A stretch of 57,509 nt of DNA from Candidatus Methylaffinis lahnbergensis (GCA_002890675.1 PEFW01000017.1:1-57509), one strand, 5' to 3'; counted from the stretch's first letter, positions 27,734-37,018 are shown. The notes: generated from the sequence alone by a model not told the origin. Made by a program: numbers and translations.

Positions 27734-29354
27734 ATGACATCTCTTTCATCAACCGGCATTGTGTCCGCGCCGAGCGACATCGCCCGGCCAAAACTCGATC
27801 ACCCGATGGGGATCAGTACTATCCTGATTTTCTTCGCCGTCATGGCTCTCGGGCTCTTTTTTACGCCCTATAGCATCTATGAGGATCTGATCGCGGCCGG
27901 TACACCCGTCACCAGCATATTGCCTTTCCTTCTGCTCGGCGTCGCCCTGCTGATCGCGCTTGGCTTTGAATTCGTCAACGGATTCCACGATACCGCCAAT
28001 GCGGTCGCAACCGTCATCTACACTCACTCGCTGGCTCCGCCGGTCGCCGTGGTGTGGTCGGGTTGCTTCAATTTCCTCGGCGTATTGTTGTCGACCGGCG
28101 CTGTCGCCTTTGGCATTGTCTCGCTGCTGCCGGTCGAACTGATCATGCAGGTTGGTTCCGAGGCGGGGTTCGCCATGGTCTTCGCGATGTTGATCGCCGC
28201 GATCATCTGGAATCTCGGCACGTGGTGGCTTGGGCTGCCGGCGTCGAGTTCGCATACCTTAATCGGTTCAATCATCGGCGTCGGTATCGCCAACGCGCTG
28301 ATGCGCGGGCGTGACGGAACATCGGGGGTCGATTGGAGCAAGGCGACCGAAATCGGCTATGCGCTTTTGCTCTCGCCGGTCGTTGGTTTCTGCTGCGCCG
28401 CCGCTCTGCTTCTCATCATGAAGTTCCTGATCAGGAAGCCCGAACTATACGCCGAGCCTAAGGTAGCGGGCGCGCCCCCGCTCTGGATTCGCGGACTGCT
28501 TATTTGTACTTCCGCTGGAGTCTCCTTCGCGCATGGTTCGAACGACGGACAAAAGGGCATGGGGCTGATCATGCTCATCCTGATCGGCACGGTGCCGACC
28601 GCCTATGCCCTGAACCGGGCGCTGCCCGAGAGCCGAGTCGCCTCCTTCGTTCAATCGTCGCTTGCGGCGTCGAAGGTCGTTGAGTCCAAGGCGGCGGGCT
28701 AATAATGTGCTCGGCGATCCGCGCCCCGCCGTCACCAATTACGTGACCACGCGTGAGATCAACGAAGGAACCTACCCCTCTCTCGCCGTGCTGATCCGTG
28801 ATATTGCAAATCAGATCCAAACGTATGGTTCACTCGCCAAGATCCCGGCCGCGGCCGTCGGCAATACCCGCAACGATATGTATCTCACCTCCGAGGCGAT
28901 TCGTTTCCTGCTGAAAGACAAGGAGAACGATCTTTCGAAGGCGGATATAGCGACGCTCGGCGCCTACAAGAAGAATCTCGACGGCGCCACGAAGTTCATT
29001 CCCAACTGGGTGAAGGTTTCGGTCGCGCTCGCGCTCGGGCTTGGAACGATGATTGGCTGGAAGCGCATTGTCGTCACCGTCGGCGAAAAGATCGGTAAAC
29101 AGCATATGACTTATGGCCAGGGCGCCGCCGCCGAAATTGTCGCGATGGCGACGATCGGCGCCGCCGACAGTTTTGGCCTGCCTGTCTCGACGACCCATGT
29201 GCTTTCCTCGGGTGTCGCGGGCACAATGGCGGCCAATGGCTCAGGCGTACAGATGTCGACCCTGCGCAGCCTTGCGCTGGCCTGGGTGCTAACCTTGCCT
29301 TGCGCGATCGCTCTGTCGGCGTTCCTCTTCTTTGTGTTCAGCCATTTGCTTTAA
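27734..29354 (+). pseudogene. pit: PiT family inorganic phosphate transporter, split by frameshift
   Basis: The ATG at 27734 follows AGGGAGG. The first frame (322 codons) has multiple helices and the PiT signature GFEFVNGFHDTANAVATVIY. It runs to VESKAAG, then TAA TAA at 28700-28705. The second half reads in the next frame from NNVLGDPRPAVTNY to 29354 and carries the paired motif GFGLPVSTTHVLSSGV-like sequence (here FGLPVSTTHVLSSGVAG). Removing one T near 28700 would rejoin the halves into a protein of about 539 aa. The gene imports phosphate across the inner membrane if functional. Sequence error or true decay cannot be separated here. Confidence 0.85.
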
Positions 29355-29570
29355 TTTAAACTGACCACTACCGCTCTCCGCCATATTTGGACAAGAAAAT
29401 TTCGATGTGCTAGAGTCACTGCACGGTGCAGCCGGGGACGACGATGACCGTCAAGAAAATGGGAAAAGCTCGACCGCCATGTTCGCTGTAGGTAGTTTCC
29501 GAACCTACAGCCGTTCGCGCCCAATCCCCATATCCTTTCGATCCATTCACTCTTTAGGAGGAACACCACA

Positions 29571-29780
29571 ATGGCACAGTCACCGAAGCATCCGGCGGGT
29601 GAGCATCATCACCAGGCGGCCGCTCACCATCACGCCGCCGTACACCATCATCATCAGGCGGCCCATCACCACGATCTTGGCGAGCACAAAGAGGCGAAGG
29701 AACACGCAACCGCGGCTCTCGAACATAGCGAGCTCGCTCACAAACATAGCACGACTGCCCACGGTCATTCTCATAAATGA
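29571..29780 (+). CDS. Histidine-rich small protein (69 aa)
   Basis: More than a third of the residues are His, in runs such as GEHHHQAAAHHHAAV and HHHHQAAHHH. The second half has a repeating helical pattern EHKEAKEHATAALEHSELAH. The ribosome site AGGAGG lies 9 nt upstream of the ATG. Similar His-rich Ala-rich peptides occur in other proteobacteria. Metal binding (nickel, copper or zinc) is inferred from composition. A 12-bp GC hairpin follows the stop. Confidence 0.75.
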   Translation: MAQSPKHPAGEHHHQAAAHHHAAVHHHHQAAHHHDLGEHKEAKEHATAALEHSELAHKHSTTAHGHSHK

Positions 29781-29787
29781 CGACGGG

Positions 29788-29815
29788 CCGAGGGGCGGCG
29801 GGGGCCGCCCCTCGG
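29788..29815 (+). terminator. 12-bp GC hairpin after the His-rich gene
   Basis: CCGAGGGGCGGC pairs perfectly with GCCGCCCCTCGG across GGGG, 8 nt after the stop codon. It has no T-tract; it is probably a terminator or a stabilising transcript end. Confidence 0.55.
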
Positions 29816-29900
29816 GATACGAAGATGGGAACGGCGCCGCGCGTGAGGCATGATTCAGCGGCGCGCGGGACGCCACGGCGTGCATGGTGAACTTCGCTCG

Positions 29901-30773
29901 CTACCGGCCATCGCCTGCTTCCCACAGCGCTTCGAGGCCGACGCGATAGGTTGGAAAGGCGAGTTTTACGCCGAGCTCGTCTTTCAGCTTGCGGTTGGAC
30001 GCCCGTTTGTTCTCGGCATAAAAACTCCGCGCCAAAGGGCTCAGACCGGCGGCTTCGACGTCCTGTTCGGGCGGCGGCTCGATTCCCATCAGCATCGCCG
30101 CATATGTGATGACATCCTGCGGCGGTGCCGGCGCGTCGTCGCTCACGTTGAAGACATCGCCTGGACCCTTGTGGGCTATAGCCGCATCGATGGCGCGACA
30201 AATGTCCTCGACGTGGATGCGATTAAAAACTTGTCCGCGTTTCACTACGCGCTTCGCGGTGCCTGCCTTGAGATTGACGAGCGCACTGCGGCCGGGGCCA
30301 TAAATACCTGCTAGGCGCAAGATGTAGACCTTTTTATCGCTCTCCTTGCCGATCGCGGCCCAGGATTTCTCAACTGTAAGCCGCGCCAGCGCCCGCTCCG
30401 AGGACGGCGCCGGAATCGTTTTTTCATCGACCCATTCGCCGCGCGCGTCGCCATAGACGCCGATGGTCGAGAGATAGATGATGGTCTGATGGCGGCGCAG
30501 ACGGTCGATGCGGTGGCCAAACCGCGCAAGCACGGGATCGGCCGAGACGCCGGGCGGGACCGAGACGAGGATAACATCGGCCGAGGCGACCCGCTCCGCG
30601 ATGGCCGCGTCCTCATGTTCGGGGCCGAACACGAAGGTCTCGATATTTTCGCTCGCCAACTCCTCGGCTTTGGCGGGCGCGCGCACGGTGCCAGCACGGG
30701 CGTCGAACGAACTTCCCGAGCGGGCGATGAAATGACGCGCGCAATAGCCAAGACCGAATGCGAAGAGCCTCAT
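29901..30773 (-). CDS. NAD-dependent epimerase/SDR family protein (YeeZ-like)
   Basis: The protein has 290 aa. The N-terminal FAFGLGYCARHF is a shortened Rossmann glycine motif. STIGVYGDARGEWVDE, LRLAGIYGPGRSAL and NRIHVEDICRAI are typical of extended SDR epimerases of the YeeZ type. No lipid or sugar substrate can be assigned. Its start overlaps the queG stop by 4 nt, so it is coupled to queG. Confidence 0.8.
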   Translation of the reverse strand: MRLFAFGLGYCARHFIARSGSSFDARAGTVRAPAKAEELASENIETFVFGPEHEDAAIAERVASADVILVSVPPGVSADPVLARFGHRIDRLRRHQTIIYLSTIGVYGDARGEWVDEKTIPAPSSERALARLTVEKSWAAIGKESDKKVYILRLAGIYGPGRSALVNLKAGTAKRVVKRGQVFNRIHVEDICRAIDAAIAHKGPGDVFNVSDDAPAPPQDVITYAAMLMGIEPPPEQDVEAAGLSPLARSFYAENKRASNRKLKDELGVKLAFPTYRVGLEALWEAGDGR

Positions 30774-31930
30774 GAAGGCCGGCCTTCTTTCAAATCAACC
30801 GCGCTCGCGGTCATGGCTCGCGCGGGCGCCGCGCCCATTACTGCCGCCCACTCGGCTTCGACCATTTCATCAGCCTCGCCGGGCAGGTAACGCCGTTCGA
30901 ACTCAGCCAGATCATCCAACGAAACGAGCCGGCCGAGCGCCCAAACCGCCATCGCCCGCACCAGAGCCGAAGGGCTTTTCAGCTTCTCCGCGACTGGCCC
31001 GGCGAGCGCAAGATCGCCGCTGTTGCCCGCCGCGATCAACACATTGCGGGTAAACCGCTCATAACCAATTCGCTTGACCGCGCTTCCCGTGAACAGCGCC
31101 CGAAACGCGGCATCGTCAAGGGAAAGCAGATCGGCGATTGACGGCGCGCACAGATCTTCGCGCGCCTGCAACTTTGCTTCGCGCGCCGTTTCCGCGAATT
31201 TGTTCCAGGGACAAACCGCAAGACAATCGTCGCAGCCAAAAATGCGATTTCCGATCAGCGTCCGGAACTCGCGGCCGATATGGCCTTTGTGTTCGATCGT
31301 GAGATAGGAGATGCAACGGCGGGCATCGAGTACATAGGGACGCGGAAAAGCCTTTGTCGGGCAAATGTCGAGGCAGGCGTGGCATGTGCCGCAACGATCC
31401 GGTTCTGGCTCGTCGGGCGCGAGCGGCAGATCCGTAAAGATCGAGCCCAAAAACAGCCAGGAGCCGAGCTCGCGCGAAACCAGATTGCTGTGCTTGCCGG
31501 CCCAGCCGAGACCCGCCGCCTGCGCCAGCGGCTTTTCCATGACCGGCGCGGTATCGACGAAGATCTTGACTCCGGTTCCCTTGGCTTGCGCGACGAGCCA
31601 CGCGGCGAGCAGCTTGAGCCTTCCCTTGATAAGGTCATGATAATCGCGGTTTCGCGCATAAACGGAGATATTTCCGGCCGATTTTCGCACTAGCGCGGCA
31701 AGGGGGTCGTTCGCCGGGCCATAACTCATGCCGAGCATGATGATACTCGCGGCCTCTGGCCAGAGTTTGCGCGGATCGGAACGCCGCGCTTGCGTTGCGG
31801 CGAGCCAGTCCATGGAGCCCGCCGCACCGGAGGCAAGCCAGGCGCGGAGCCTTTCCGGCGCATCGGGAATGGCGCCCGGATGGGTGATGCGGCAGATGTC
31901 GAAGCCACGCGCGCGCGCCTGCTCTCGCAA
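30770..31930 (-). CDS. queG: Epoxyqueuosine reductase
   Basis: The protein has 386 aa when begun at TTG 31930, 20 nt past the GST stop. The frame is open further upstream, but that would overlap GST by over 100 nt. Two 4Fe-4S clusters are marked by CGTCHACLDICPTKAF and CDDCLAVCPWNKF. The cobalamin-binding N-terminal domain includes SIIMLGMSYGP and WAGKHSNLVS. It performs the last step of queuosine synthesis in tRNA. The C-terminal part is HEAT-like. Confidence 0.9.
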   Translation of the reverse strand: MREQARARGFDICRITHPGAIPDAPERLRAWLASGAAGSMDWLAATQARRSDPRKLWPEAASIIMLGMSYGPANDPLAALVRKSAGNISVYARNRDYHDLIKGRLKLLAAWLVAQAKGTGVKIFVDTAPVMEKPLAQAAGLGWAGKHSNLVSRELGSWLFLGSIFTDLPLAPDEPEPDRCGTCHACLDICPTKAFPRPYVLDARRCISYLTIEHKGHIGREFRTLIGNRIFGCDDCLAVCPWNKFAETAREAKLQAREDLCAPSIADLLSLDDAAFRALFTGSAVKRIGYERFTRNVLIAAGNSGDLALAGPVAEKLKSPSALVRAMAVWALGRLVSLDDLAEFERRYLPGEADEMVEAEWAAVMGAAPARAMTASAVDLKEGRPS

Positions 31931-31950
31931 CAGCCCCTTAAAGTCCGGGC

Positions 31951-32643
31951 CTAGAAATCGAGATCCGCGTAGATCGGGTTCGGGCAGAATCCCGGCAGCC
32001 GGTCCGCGAGCAGCGGGCGGAACGCCGGACGCGATTTTAGCCGGGCGTACCAGAGCTTTGCCGTCTCGTTCTCTTCCCATGGCACGTCGCCCAGAAAATC
32101 CACGCAGGAGAGATGCGCCGCGGCCGCTAGGTCGGCATGCGAAAGCCGGTCTCCGGCGAGCCATTTCCGGTTGCCCGCCAGGTAACCAATATAGCGCAAA
32201 TGGGTGCGGATATTGACCCGCGCCGCATGCACGAGATCCATGTCGGGCCCGCCGCCGCCCTGCTTGCGTGGCATGAATCGCTTATAGACCTTTTCGGTGA
32301 CGAGCCAATTGGTTACTTCATGGAAGAATTTTTGACTGAACCAATCGAACAGCCGGCGCACCTCCGCGCGGGAACCCGGATCGTCGGGCAACAATCTGTG
32401 TCTGCCCAAGGCAAGGCCGCGGGTCTCGTCGAAATATTCGGCGATCGGCCCGGGGCCCGAGACGACCGTTCCAGACTCTTCAGCGAGAACCGGCGTTTGC
32501 CCGGCCGGATCGAGGATCAGAAAATCCCGTCTGCGCTCAAACGCATTTTCTTCGATGAGTTCCGGCTTGATGGAATATTCGGCCAGGAGCAGCCGGACGA
32601 AACGCGAATGCGGGCAGAGGGGATGATGATAAAGCGTGATCAT
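31951..32643 (-). CDS. Glutathione S-transferase family protein
   Basis: The protein has 230 aa. A thioredoxin-fold N-terminus (MITLYHHPLCPHSRFVRLLL) with PAGQTPVL and SGPGPIAEYFDE forms the glutathione site. A helical C-terminal domain follows, with WLAGDRLSHADLAAAAHL. The substrate is unknown. It is upstream of queG in the same direction and may form one unit with queG and the epimerase gene. Confidence 0.9.
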   Translation of the reverse strand: MITLYHHPLCPHSRFVRLLLAEYSIKPELIEENAFERRRDFLILDPAGQTPVLAEESGTVVSGPGPIAEYFDETRGLALGRHRLLPDDPGSRAEVRRLFDWFSQKFFHEVTNWLVTEKVYKRFMPRKQGGGGPDMDLVHAARVNIRTHLRYIGYLAGNRKWLAGDRLSHADLAAAAHLSCVDFLGDVPWEENETAKLWYARLKSRPAFRPLLADRLPGFCPNPIYADLDF

Positions 32644-33205
32644 TCGGCTTCATGTGCGGGATGTTCGGGAGCAATCGGAACAATCGGGACGGAGACTGTG
32701 ATAGGTAAAGGTTTATCCAAACCGGCGGGGCACCGTTCGGACAATGGAAAGAGAAATCCCAACTTAAGGTAAAAACTTGGTAAACGCCGCGTTTTCGCGG
32801 CCGCGCCCACGCTGGAGGGATTGCCGAGAACATCATGGGGAATCGTACCAAAATGTTTCACATGCAACATTTTGGTGCGATTGGGGCCGAAAACCTTGCA
32901 AGGCCTCCTACCGTGAACTGCCATAAGGTGAGTAAGATTGGATTCTGCAAGAGCCGCCACAATAAACATCCGATGAAATGAATCATGGGGCAGGGCAGGG
33001 GGCGCGTCAGGATCGCGGGCAAGGATGTTGACGGAGAAAAAATTAAACTCTCCTCCAATCCATCGTTGGGACACTCGCGGCCGATCGGCCCTATTTGATC
33101 ACCCATCGCGCAACTCCGCCGAATTTACGCTGCGACTTTCCTCCCGCCGCTTCCACGAACGACATTGCCGGCCAAATTCCCGGCAGCAAAAAGCCCTTGA
33201 AAACA
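32644..33205. other. 562-bp intergenic stretch holding a parS-like site
   Basis: No supported gene. It contains parS-like site 2 (32844-32879) and, at its end, part of the NMO-gene terminator. Overlapping minus-strand frames have no domain. Confidence 0.45.
32844..32879. promoter_or_regulatory. parS-like ParB-binding palindrome (site 2)
   Basis: The core TGTTTCACATGCAACA at 32854-32869 matches the parS consensus TGTTTCACGTGAAACA at 14 of 16 positions. The 18-nt half-sites pair at 15 of 18 positions. The flank ACCAAAATG...CATTTTGGT and the following CGATTG are shared with site 1 at 15753-15788. Confidence 0.55.
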
Positions 33206-33219
33206 TCATGTTTTCAAGG
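33187..33219 (-). terminator. Intrinsic terminator overlapping the NMO stop codon
   Basis: On the minus strand CCTTGAAAAC pairs with GTTTTCAAGG across 5 nt and runs into GGGCTTTTTGC. The stop codon of the monooxygenase gene (33206-33208) lies inside the hairpin. Confidence 0.75.
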
Positions 33220-34258
33220 ACTTTGTCTGGCTCACATCCAGCACTCCTCTGATAGTGGCCCGGGCGTCCTGCATCATGGTCTCCACGATCAGACCCGCAG
33301 GCTCGATTGCGCGAACGGCACCGACGCCGGCGCCTGCCGCCAGGCACATTTCCTCATGGTCGCCCTGTGTCTGGGCGGTCGGCAGCACGGCGCTGTTGGC
33401 TGGCATTCGGTAAGGCTGTCCGAAGACAACTGTCTCGCCGATTGGGCGCGATAGCGGTGCTGCTCCCCGATCGGCGCGCGCGACAGCACGATTCTTCAGG
33501 ACCCGCATCGGCGCGTTAGGCCACTCGGGACCGAAGATCGTCGTCAGAGCTGTGTCTTCATTGTGCGCGCGCACCAAGCGCCGTTTGTACTCGGCGCTCG
33601 CCACACTTTCAGTGCTCGCCACCAGCCGCGTGCCGACGCACACGGCTTGCGCACCGAGCATGAACGCGGCGGCGGCGGTCCGACCGTCTGCGATGCCGCC
33701 CGCCGCAATCACCGGGGTTTGGTCAAGAGCATCGACGACCGAGGGCACGAGCGCCATCGCGCCGAGACTGGACTTGACGTGTCCGCCGGCTTCTTGCGAC
33801 TGCACGATCACTGCATCGGCACCGAGTTCCTTCATCCGGCGCGCGCTCTCCACCGAAAAGGCGGTTCCCCATACTTTGATGCCGGCACGCTTCAGCCGGC
33901 TAACCCAACCTTCCTTCGGTGGATTCCAGAAGAAGACGGCAAGAGGGACGTTTTTCGCGATGGCGATCTCGATATGGGCGTCAGTCGTCGCGGGACCAAA
34001 TGCAGTTTCTTCGACGATGAAGTCCACGCCAAACGGGGCGGAGCAAAGCCGGCGGATATGATCGATGTCATCGGCAAACATCTCCGGTGCGCCCGGTCCC
34101 AGGCAGAAGAGGCCGATCCCGCCTGCGTTCGATACCGCCGCCGTGAGCGCCGGACTACCCACGATGGCCATGCCAGCTCCGACAAACGGTAAATTGATTC
34201 CCAGTTGTCGCGTAAACTTCGTATCCCACAAGTTGGTGTACTCCTTGAAGCGCGGCAC
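33206..34258 (-). CDS. Nitronate monooxygenase-like FMN protein (NPD family)
   Basis: The protein has 350 aa. A TIM-barrel flavoprotein: INLPFVGAGMAIVGSP at the N-terminus, VQSQEAGGHVKSSLG, PVIAAGGIADGRTAAAAFML and GTRLVASTESVAS, the last forming the FMN phosphate site. The catalytic His of nitronate monooxygenases corresponds to the His of EAGGH. Family members oxidise nitronates or reduce enoyl substrates; which applies is unknown. It is a single gene with its own terminator. Confidence 0.85.
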   Translation of the reverse strand: MPRFKEYTNLWDTKFTRQLGINLPFVGAGMAIVGSPALTAAVSNAGGIGLFCLGPGAPEMFADDIDHIRRLCSAPFGVDFIVEETAFGPATTDAHIEIAIAKNVPLAVFFWNPPKEGWVSRLKRAGIKVWGTAFSVESARRMKELGADAVIVQSQEAGGHVKSSLGAMALVPSVVDALDQTPVIAAGGIADGRTAAAAFMLGAQAVCVGTRLVASTESVASAEYKRRLVRAHNEDTALTTIFGPEWPNAPMRVLKNRAVARADRGAAPLSRPIGETVVFGQPYRMPANSAVLPTAQTQGDHEEMCLAAGAGVGAVRAIEPAGLIVETMMQDARATIRGVLDVSQTKSLKT

Positions 34259-34526
34259 ACCGTAACCGACATCCCGGGGGACACGCTTGGCTCAGCGCGC
34301 AGATTTGGCTTGGACACATGCAACCGATATCCCCCAGATGATGGGGGATTGGACGCTCATGTCGGCTCAACTTGCCCTTTTTGTCAATGCTGGGTGTCCA
34401 CCGCCATTCACAAGGCCCACTGCGTGAGCCATCATGCTCGGTGGCATGTCGGAAGTTGCCGAGCTGGTTGTGATCAAGACGCATCCCTCCCGTGGGTTGG
34501 GCTCGAACGCATGACAATCGAACGTT

Positions 34527-34740
34527 TTACGCGGGCACCTCATCGGGCGGCTGTCGCAGTTCCGCGATGAACCGCAGGATGTCGGCGAACAGATTCCTGG
34601 TGATCGCAACCTCGGCCATCTGAAACGCGACGTAACGACCGTGGCGCACGACCTTCGCGCCGATCTTGATAAGCTTTTCTTTCAGGCTCGTCATCGCTAT
34701 GTTCGAGAGCGGCAGCTGCGAGTTCCTTTGCCTCTTGGAG
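34527..34740 (-). pseudogene. IS1380-family transposase C-terminal relic
   Basis: The last 55-68 codons read MTSLKEKLIKIGAKVVRHGR, YVAFQMAEVAITRNLFADIL, then RFIAEL, the well-known end of IS1380 transposases. The rest of the gene is missing; the adjacent frame belongs to the potassium channel gene region. It is a dead fragment. Confidence 0.75.
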
Positions 34741-34776
34741 CTCGCAAACGCCATTGGCGCAAATCCTGTTTCTTGC

Positions 34777-35901
34777 CTATCGCCCAAAATAGCGGTCTTC
34801 GACCGATTTCCATTCAGGACTGGCGGTGATTTTGATAAGCGCGCGATCGATGGGCTTTTTGAGCGGGCTATGCTCGGGCAGGGCGATCGCCATATAGGCT
34901 GGCGCGAGAAGAACGCGCGGCACGAGAATAACTTCCGCGAAGCGCGCGGCGACCAAGAATCGCAGCGCGCCCTCGCTATTGACGACGGCGTTCGACCTGC
35001 CATTGGCCAGGGAGGCGAGAGCTTCCGTCAAATTATCGTATTTTTCGTATTTGAGGTGCAGTCCGTCGAGATACTCCGCCGACGAGGATTGCGCGACCGC
35101 CGCCAGTTTTTTCCCTCTCAGATCGCTTTCATCGCGAATGCCGCTGTTTTGGACCCGTTCAGCGGTCAATCGCGAGACCAGGCTTGCCGACAAAAATGAG
35201 ACCAGCACGAGGCTGCTCAACATCCAAACGACAGCCACGAGGCGGCCAAGAGGGGTCTTCGGCGTCTTGTCGCCATAGCCGACGGTCGTCATCGTGACGA
35301 CCGCCCAATAGAGGCCGTCGCGCAAGTTGACCACGCTGTCCTCCGGCGCCTCCGCCCCCGAACGGCCCGGACGTTCAATGAGCCAGATGACGACGCTGAG
35401 CAGCAACAGCAAGGCGAGCATTCCGACGATCAGAGAGCCGAGGTCCGCGGCGACCATCGCATAAGAAACGACGGCGAGAAGCGGGCCCGTCTCTTTTCGC
35501 AAGGCGACCGCCACCCCGGACCGATGCGCGGGATAGGAAAAATCGACGCGCGCTTCCCGTTCCGGGGTGATCGTGATGGCGCCGATCGCAGCATCGAAAT
35601 GACCCTGCTCCAGGCCGCTGAGGATCGATTCCATCTGGGAAACGGGCGTCAGCTTGTATTCCCATTCCAGTTCCTCCGCCACCCGGCGCCACAGGTCCAC
35701 GCTAACGCCGGACAGCGCGCCGTCCGCGCCCACGGCGCCATAGGGCGGCAGATCGTAAACCGCTACGCGCAGGGGTGCGATTGGTCGCCGCTCCGCGGCT
35801 AAAGCGCAATCGAGCGGCGCCGTCAGGAAAGCGCCGAACGTCAGCAACACTTGCAGCAACCGCAATAGGGACACGAGGCTGCCCGCAGTCCTGTCGCTCA
35901 T
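34777..35901 (-). CDS. Ionotropic glutamate receptor-type potassium channel (GluR0-like)
   Basis: The protein has 374 aa. A signal peptide-like segment lies at about 10-35. The first ligand-binding lobe begins LRVAVYDLPPYGAV and reaches FDAAIGAITITPER. A membrane helix (SLIVGMLALLLLLSVVIWL), a pore with the potassium filter TTVGYGD, and a second helix (VWMLSSLVLVSFLSASLV) interrupt it. The second lobe follows (ESDLRGKKLAAVAQ to EWKSVEDRYFG). This order (lobe 1, M1, pore, M2, lobe 2) is that of prokaryotic glutamate receptors. It should sit in the inner membrane and open on binding a periplasmic ligand, probably an amino acid. Confidence 0.85.
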   Translation of the reverse strand: MSDRTAGSLVSLLRLLQVLLTFGAFLTAPLDCALAAERRPIAPLRVAVYDLPPYGAVGADGALSGVSVDLWRRVAEELEWEYKLTPVSQMESILSGLEQGHFDAAIGAITITPEREARVDFSYPAHRSGVAVALRKETGPLLAVVSYAMVAADLGSLIVGMLALLLLLSVVIWLIERPGRSGAEAPEDSVVNLRDGLYWAVVTMTTVGYGDKTPKTPLGRLVAVVWMLSSLVLVSFLSASLVSRLTAERVQNSGIRDESDLRGKKLAAVAQSSSAEYLDGLHLKYEKYDNLTEALASLANGRSNAVVNSEGALRFLVAARFAEVILVPRVLLAPAYMAIALPEHSPLKKPIDRALIKITASPEWKSVEDRYFGR

Positions 35902-36094
35902 CTGCCGTCGCCTTTGGCAAAAGCGTTCCAGTTCATGTGACCGAGAAACCGCGCGCGCGGCGCAACAATGGCCGCGCCGCGAAAAATGCCATGCACATAT
36001 TCATCTCGCTTTCACGGGTCCGCCGCAGGGCGACGAGGAGGGCGCCAAGCGCTTGGCGCTCGGCGAACCGGCGCTCGCTCCCGGTGCAATCCAC

Positions 36095-36209
36095 GGCGCC
36101 AATCACGCCCTCGGCACGACATCGACCTTAACATCGACGTCTTGCTCGCGCGAGCCGAGGATAATTCCGGCAACGGGGGAAATATCGGCGCAGGCGCGGC
36201 CTTTCGCGA
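36095..36209 (-). repeat. Second copy of the transglutaminase 3' end
   Basis: These 115 bp match 37019-37133 at 109 positions. On the minus strand they encode AKGRACADISPVAGIIL, then GSREQDVDVKVDVVPRA and a stop, the same end as the complete transglutaminase. Only two residues differ (Asp to Ala, Tyr to Cys). The upstream remainder of a transglutaminase is absent; DUF1614 ends 6 bp away. Confidence 0.85.
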
Positions 36210-36215
36210 CAAGTC

Positions 36216-36914
36216 TTACGGTGCGCGCAGGCCCGCAAGCAGCACGGCCAGGACGCCGGTAACAAAAATGCCGTCGAATGTTCCTGCCCCGCCGATCGAA
36301 GCTACCGGCACGCCAAGGCCATGCAATTTGTCGAGATTGAGCAGATCGGCGCCGATCAAGGTGCCGAGGCTGCCGCTAACGTAGGCGAGCGGCCCGGCGA
36401 AACGCCGCGACAGCACGATCGCCACGACCGCCGTGAGGAGTGGCGGCGCGAGGACCGGCACCGCTATGCCGACGCCCGGAACGAGCTTGGCGAGGTGATG
36501 AACAACGACGGCCACAATGATTGTCCCCACGGCGCCAAGCAGCCAAATTTGGTTGCGCGCAAGCAAGTAAATCGAAAGCAGTGTGGGAATAACCGCCCCG
36601 CCGACATTGACGGCGATGATTGTGCCAGGCCAATCGATCACGCCCGGCACGATATAACGCATGCCGAAGAAATCGATCACCTCGTCGGATGCAACGGGCA
36701 CCTCCGGAAGCTGCGCCACCGGGATGTTGACATAACTGCCGAGGAGCGAGCCGAAAAGAATGAGCATGGCCACGCGTGAGTCGAGGCCGATGCGCATGTA
36801 TGCGTAACGCAGCAGCTTGAGCTGGAGTAGAATGAACAGAGCGAGCAGAACGCCTACGAAGATCGCGTAGAAGGTTAACGGAAGGGGGAAATAATGAAGA
36901 TGGATCGGATGCAC
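36216..36914 (-). CDS. DUF1614 family integral membrane protein
   Basis: The protein has 232 aa from the GTG at 36914 (a longer frame starts at 36977). Six or more hydrophobic helices are visible, including FYAIFVGVLLALFILLQL and VAMLILFGSLLGSYVNIPV. PGTIIAVNVGGAVIPTLLSI and ASIGGAGTFDGIFVTGV are conserved-looking loops of DUF1614. The function is unknown. It lies between two copies of the transglutaminase 3' end, so it may have entered the locus by recombination. Confidence 0.75.
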   Translation of the reverse strand: MHPIHLHYFPLPLTFYAIFVGVLLALFILLQLKLLRYAYMRIGLDSRVAMLILFGSLLGSYVNIPVAQLPEVPVASDEVIDFFGMRYIVPGVIDWPGTIIAVNVGGAVIPTLLSIYLLARNQIWLLGAVGTIIVAVVVHHLAKLVPGVGIAVPVLAPPLLTAVVAIVLSRRFAGPLAYVSGSLGTLIGADLLNLDKLHGLGVPVASIGGAGTFDGIFVTGVLAVLLAGLRAP

Positions 36915-37018
36915 TGGAATCTCACTACAGGCGCCGGAATACTCGAACTTCAGTCCTTGCCAGCAGCGCGGCGGCACACGACGTCAAATTCGGCCGTCGC
37001 TCATCTCGCCGCAACTCC

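Noticed and set aside
28690..28720. Programmed frameshifting in the PiT gene
   Set aside because: There is no slippery heptamer; two tandem TAA codons follow directly, and PiT genes are not known to use recoding.
34323..34350. ATCCCC...GGGGAT hairpin as a terminator upstream of the NMO gene
   Set aside because: It lies 5' of the gene, has a short stem and no T-tract, so no role can be supported.
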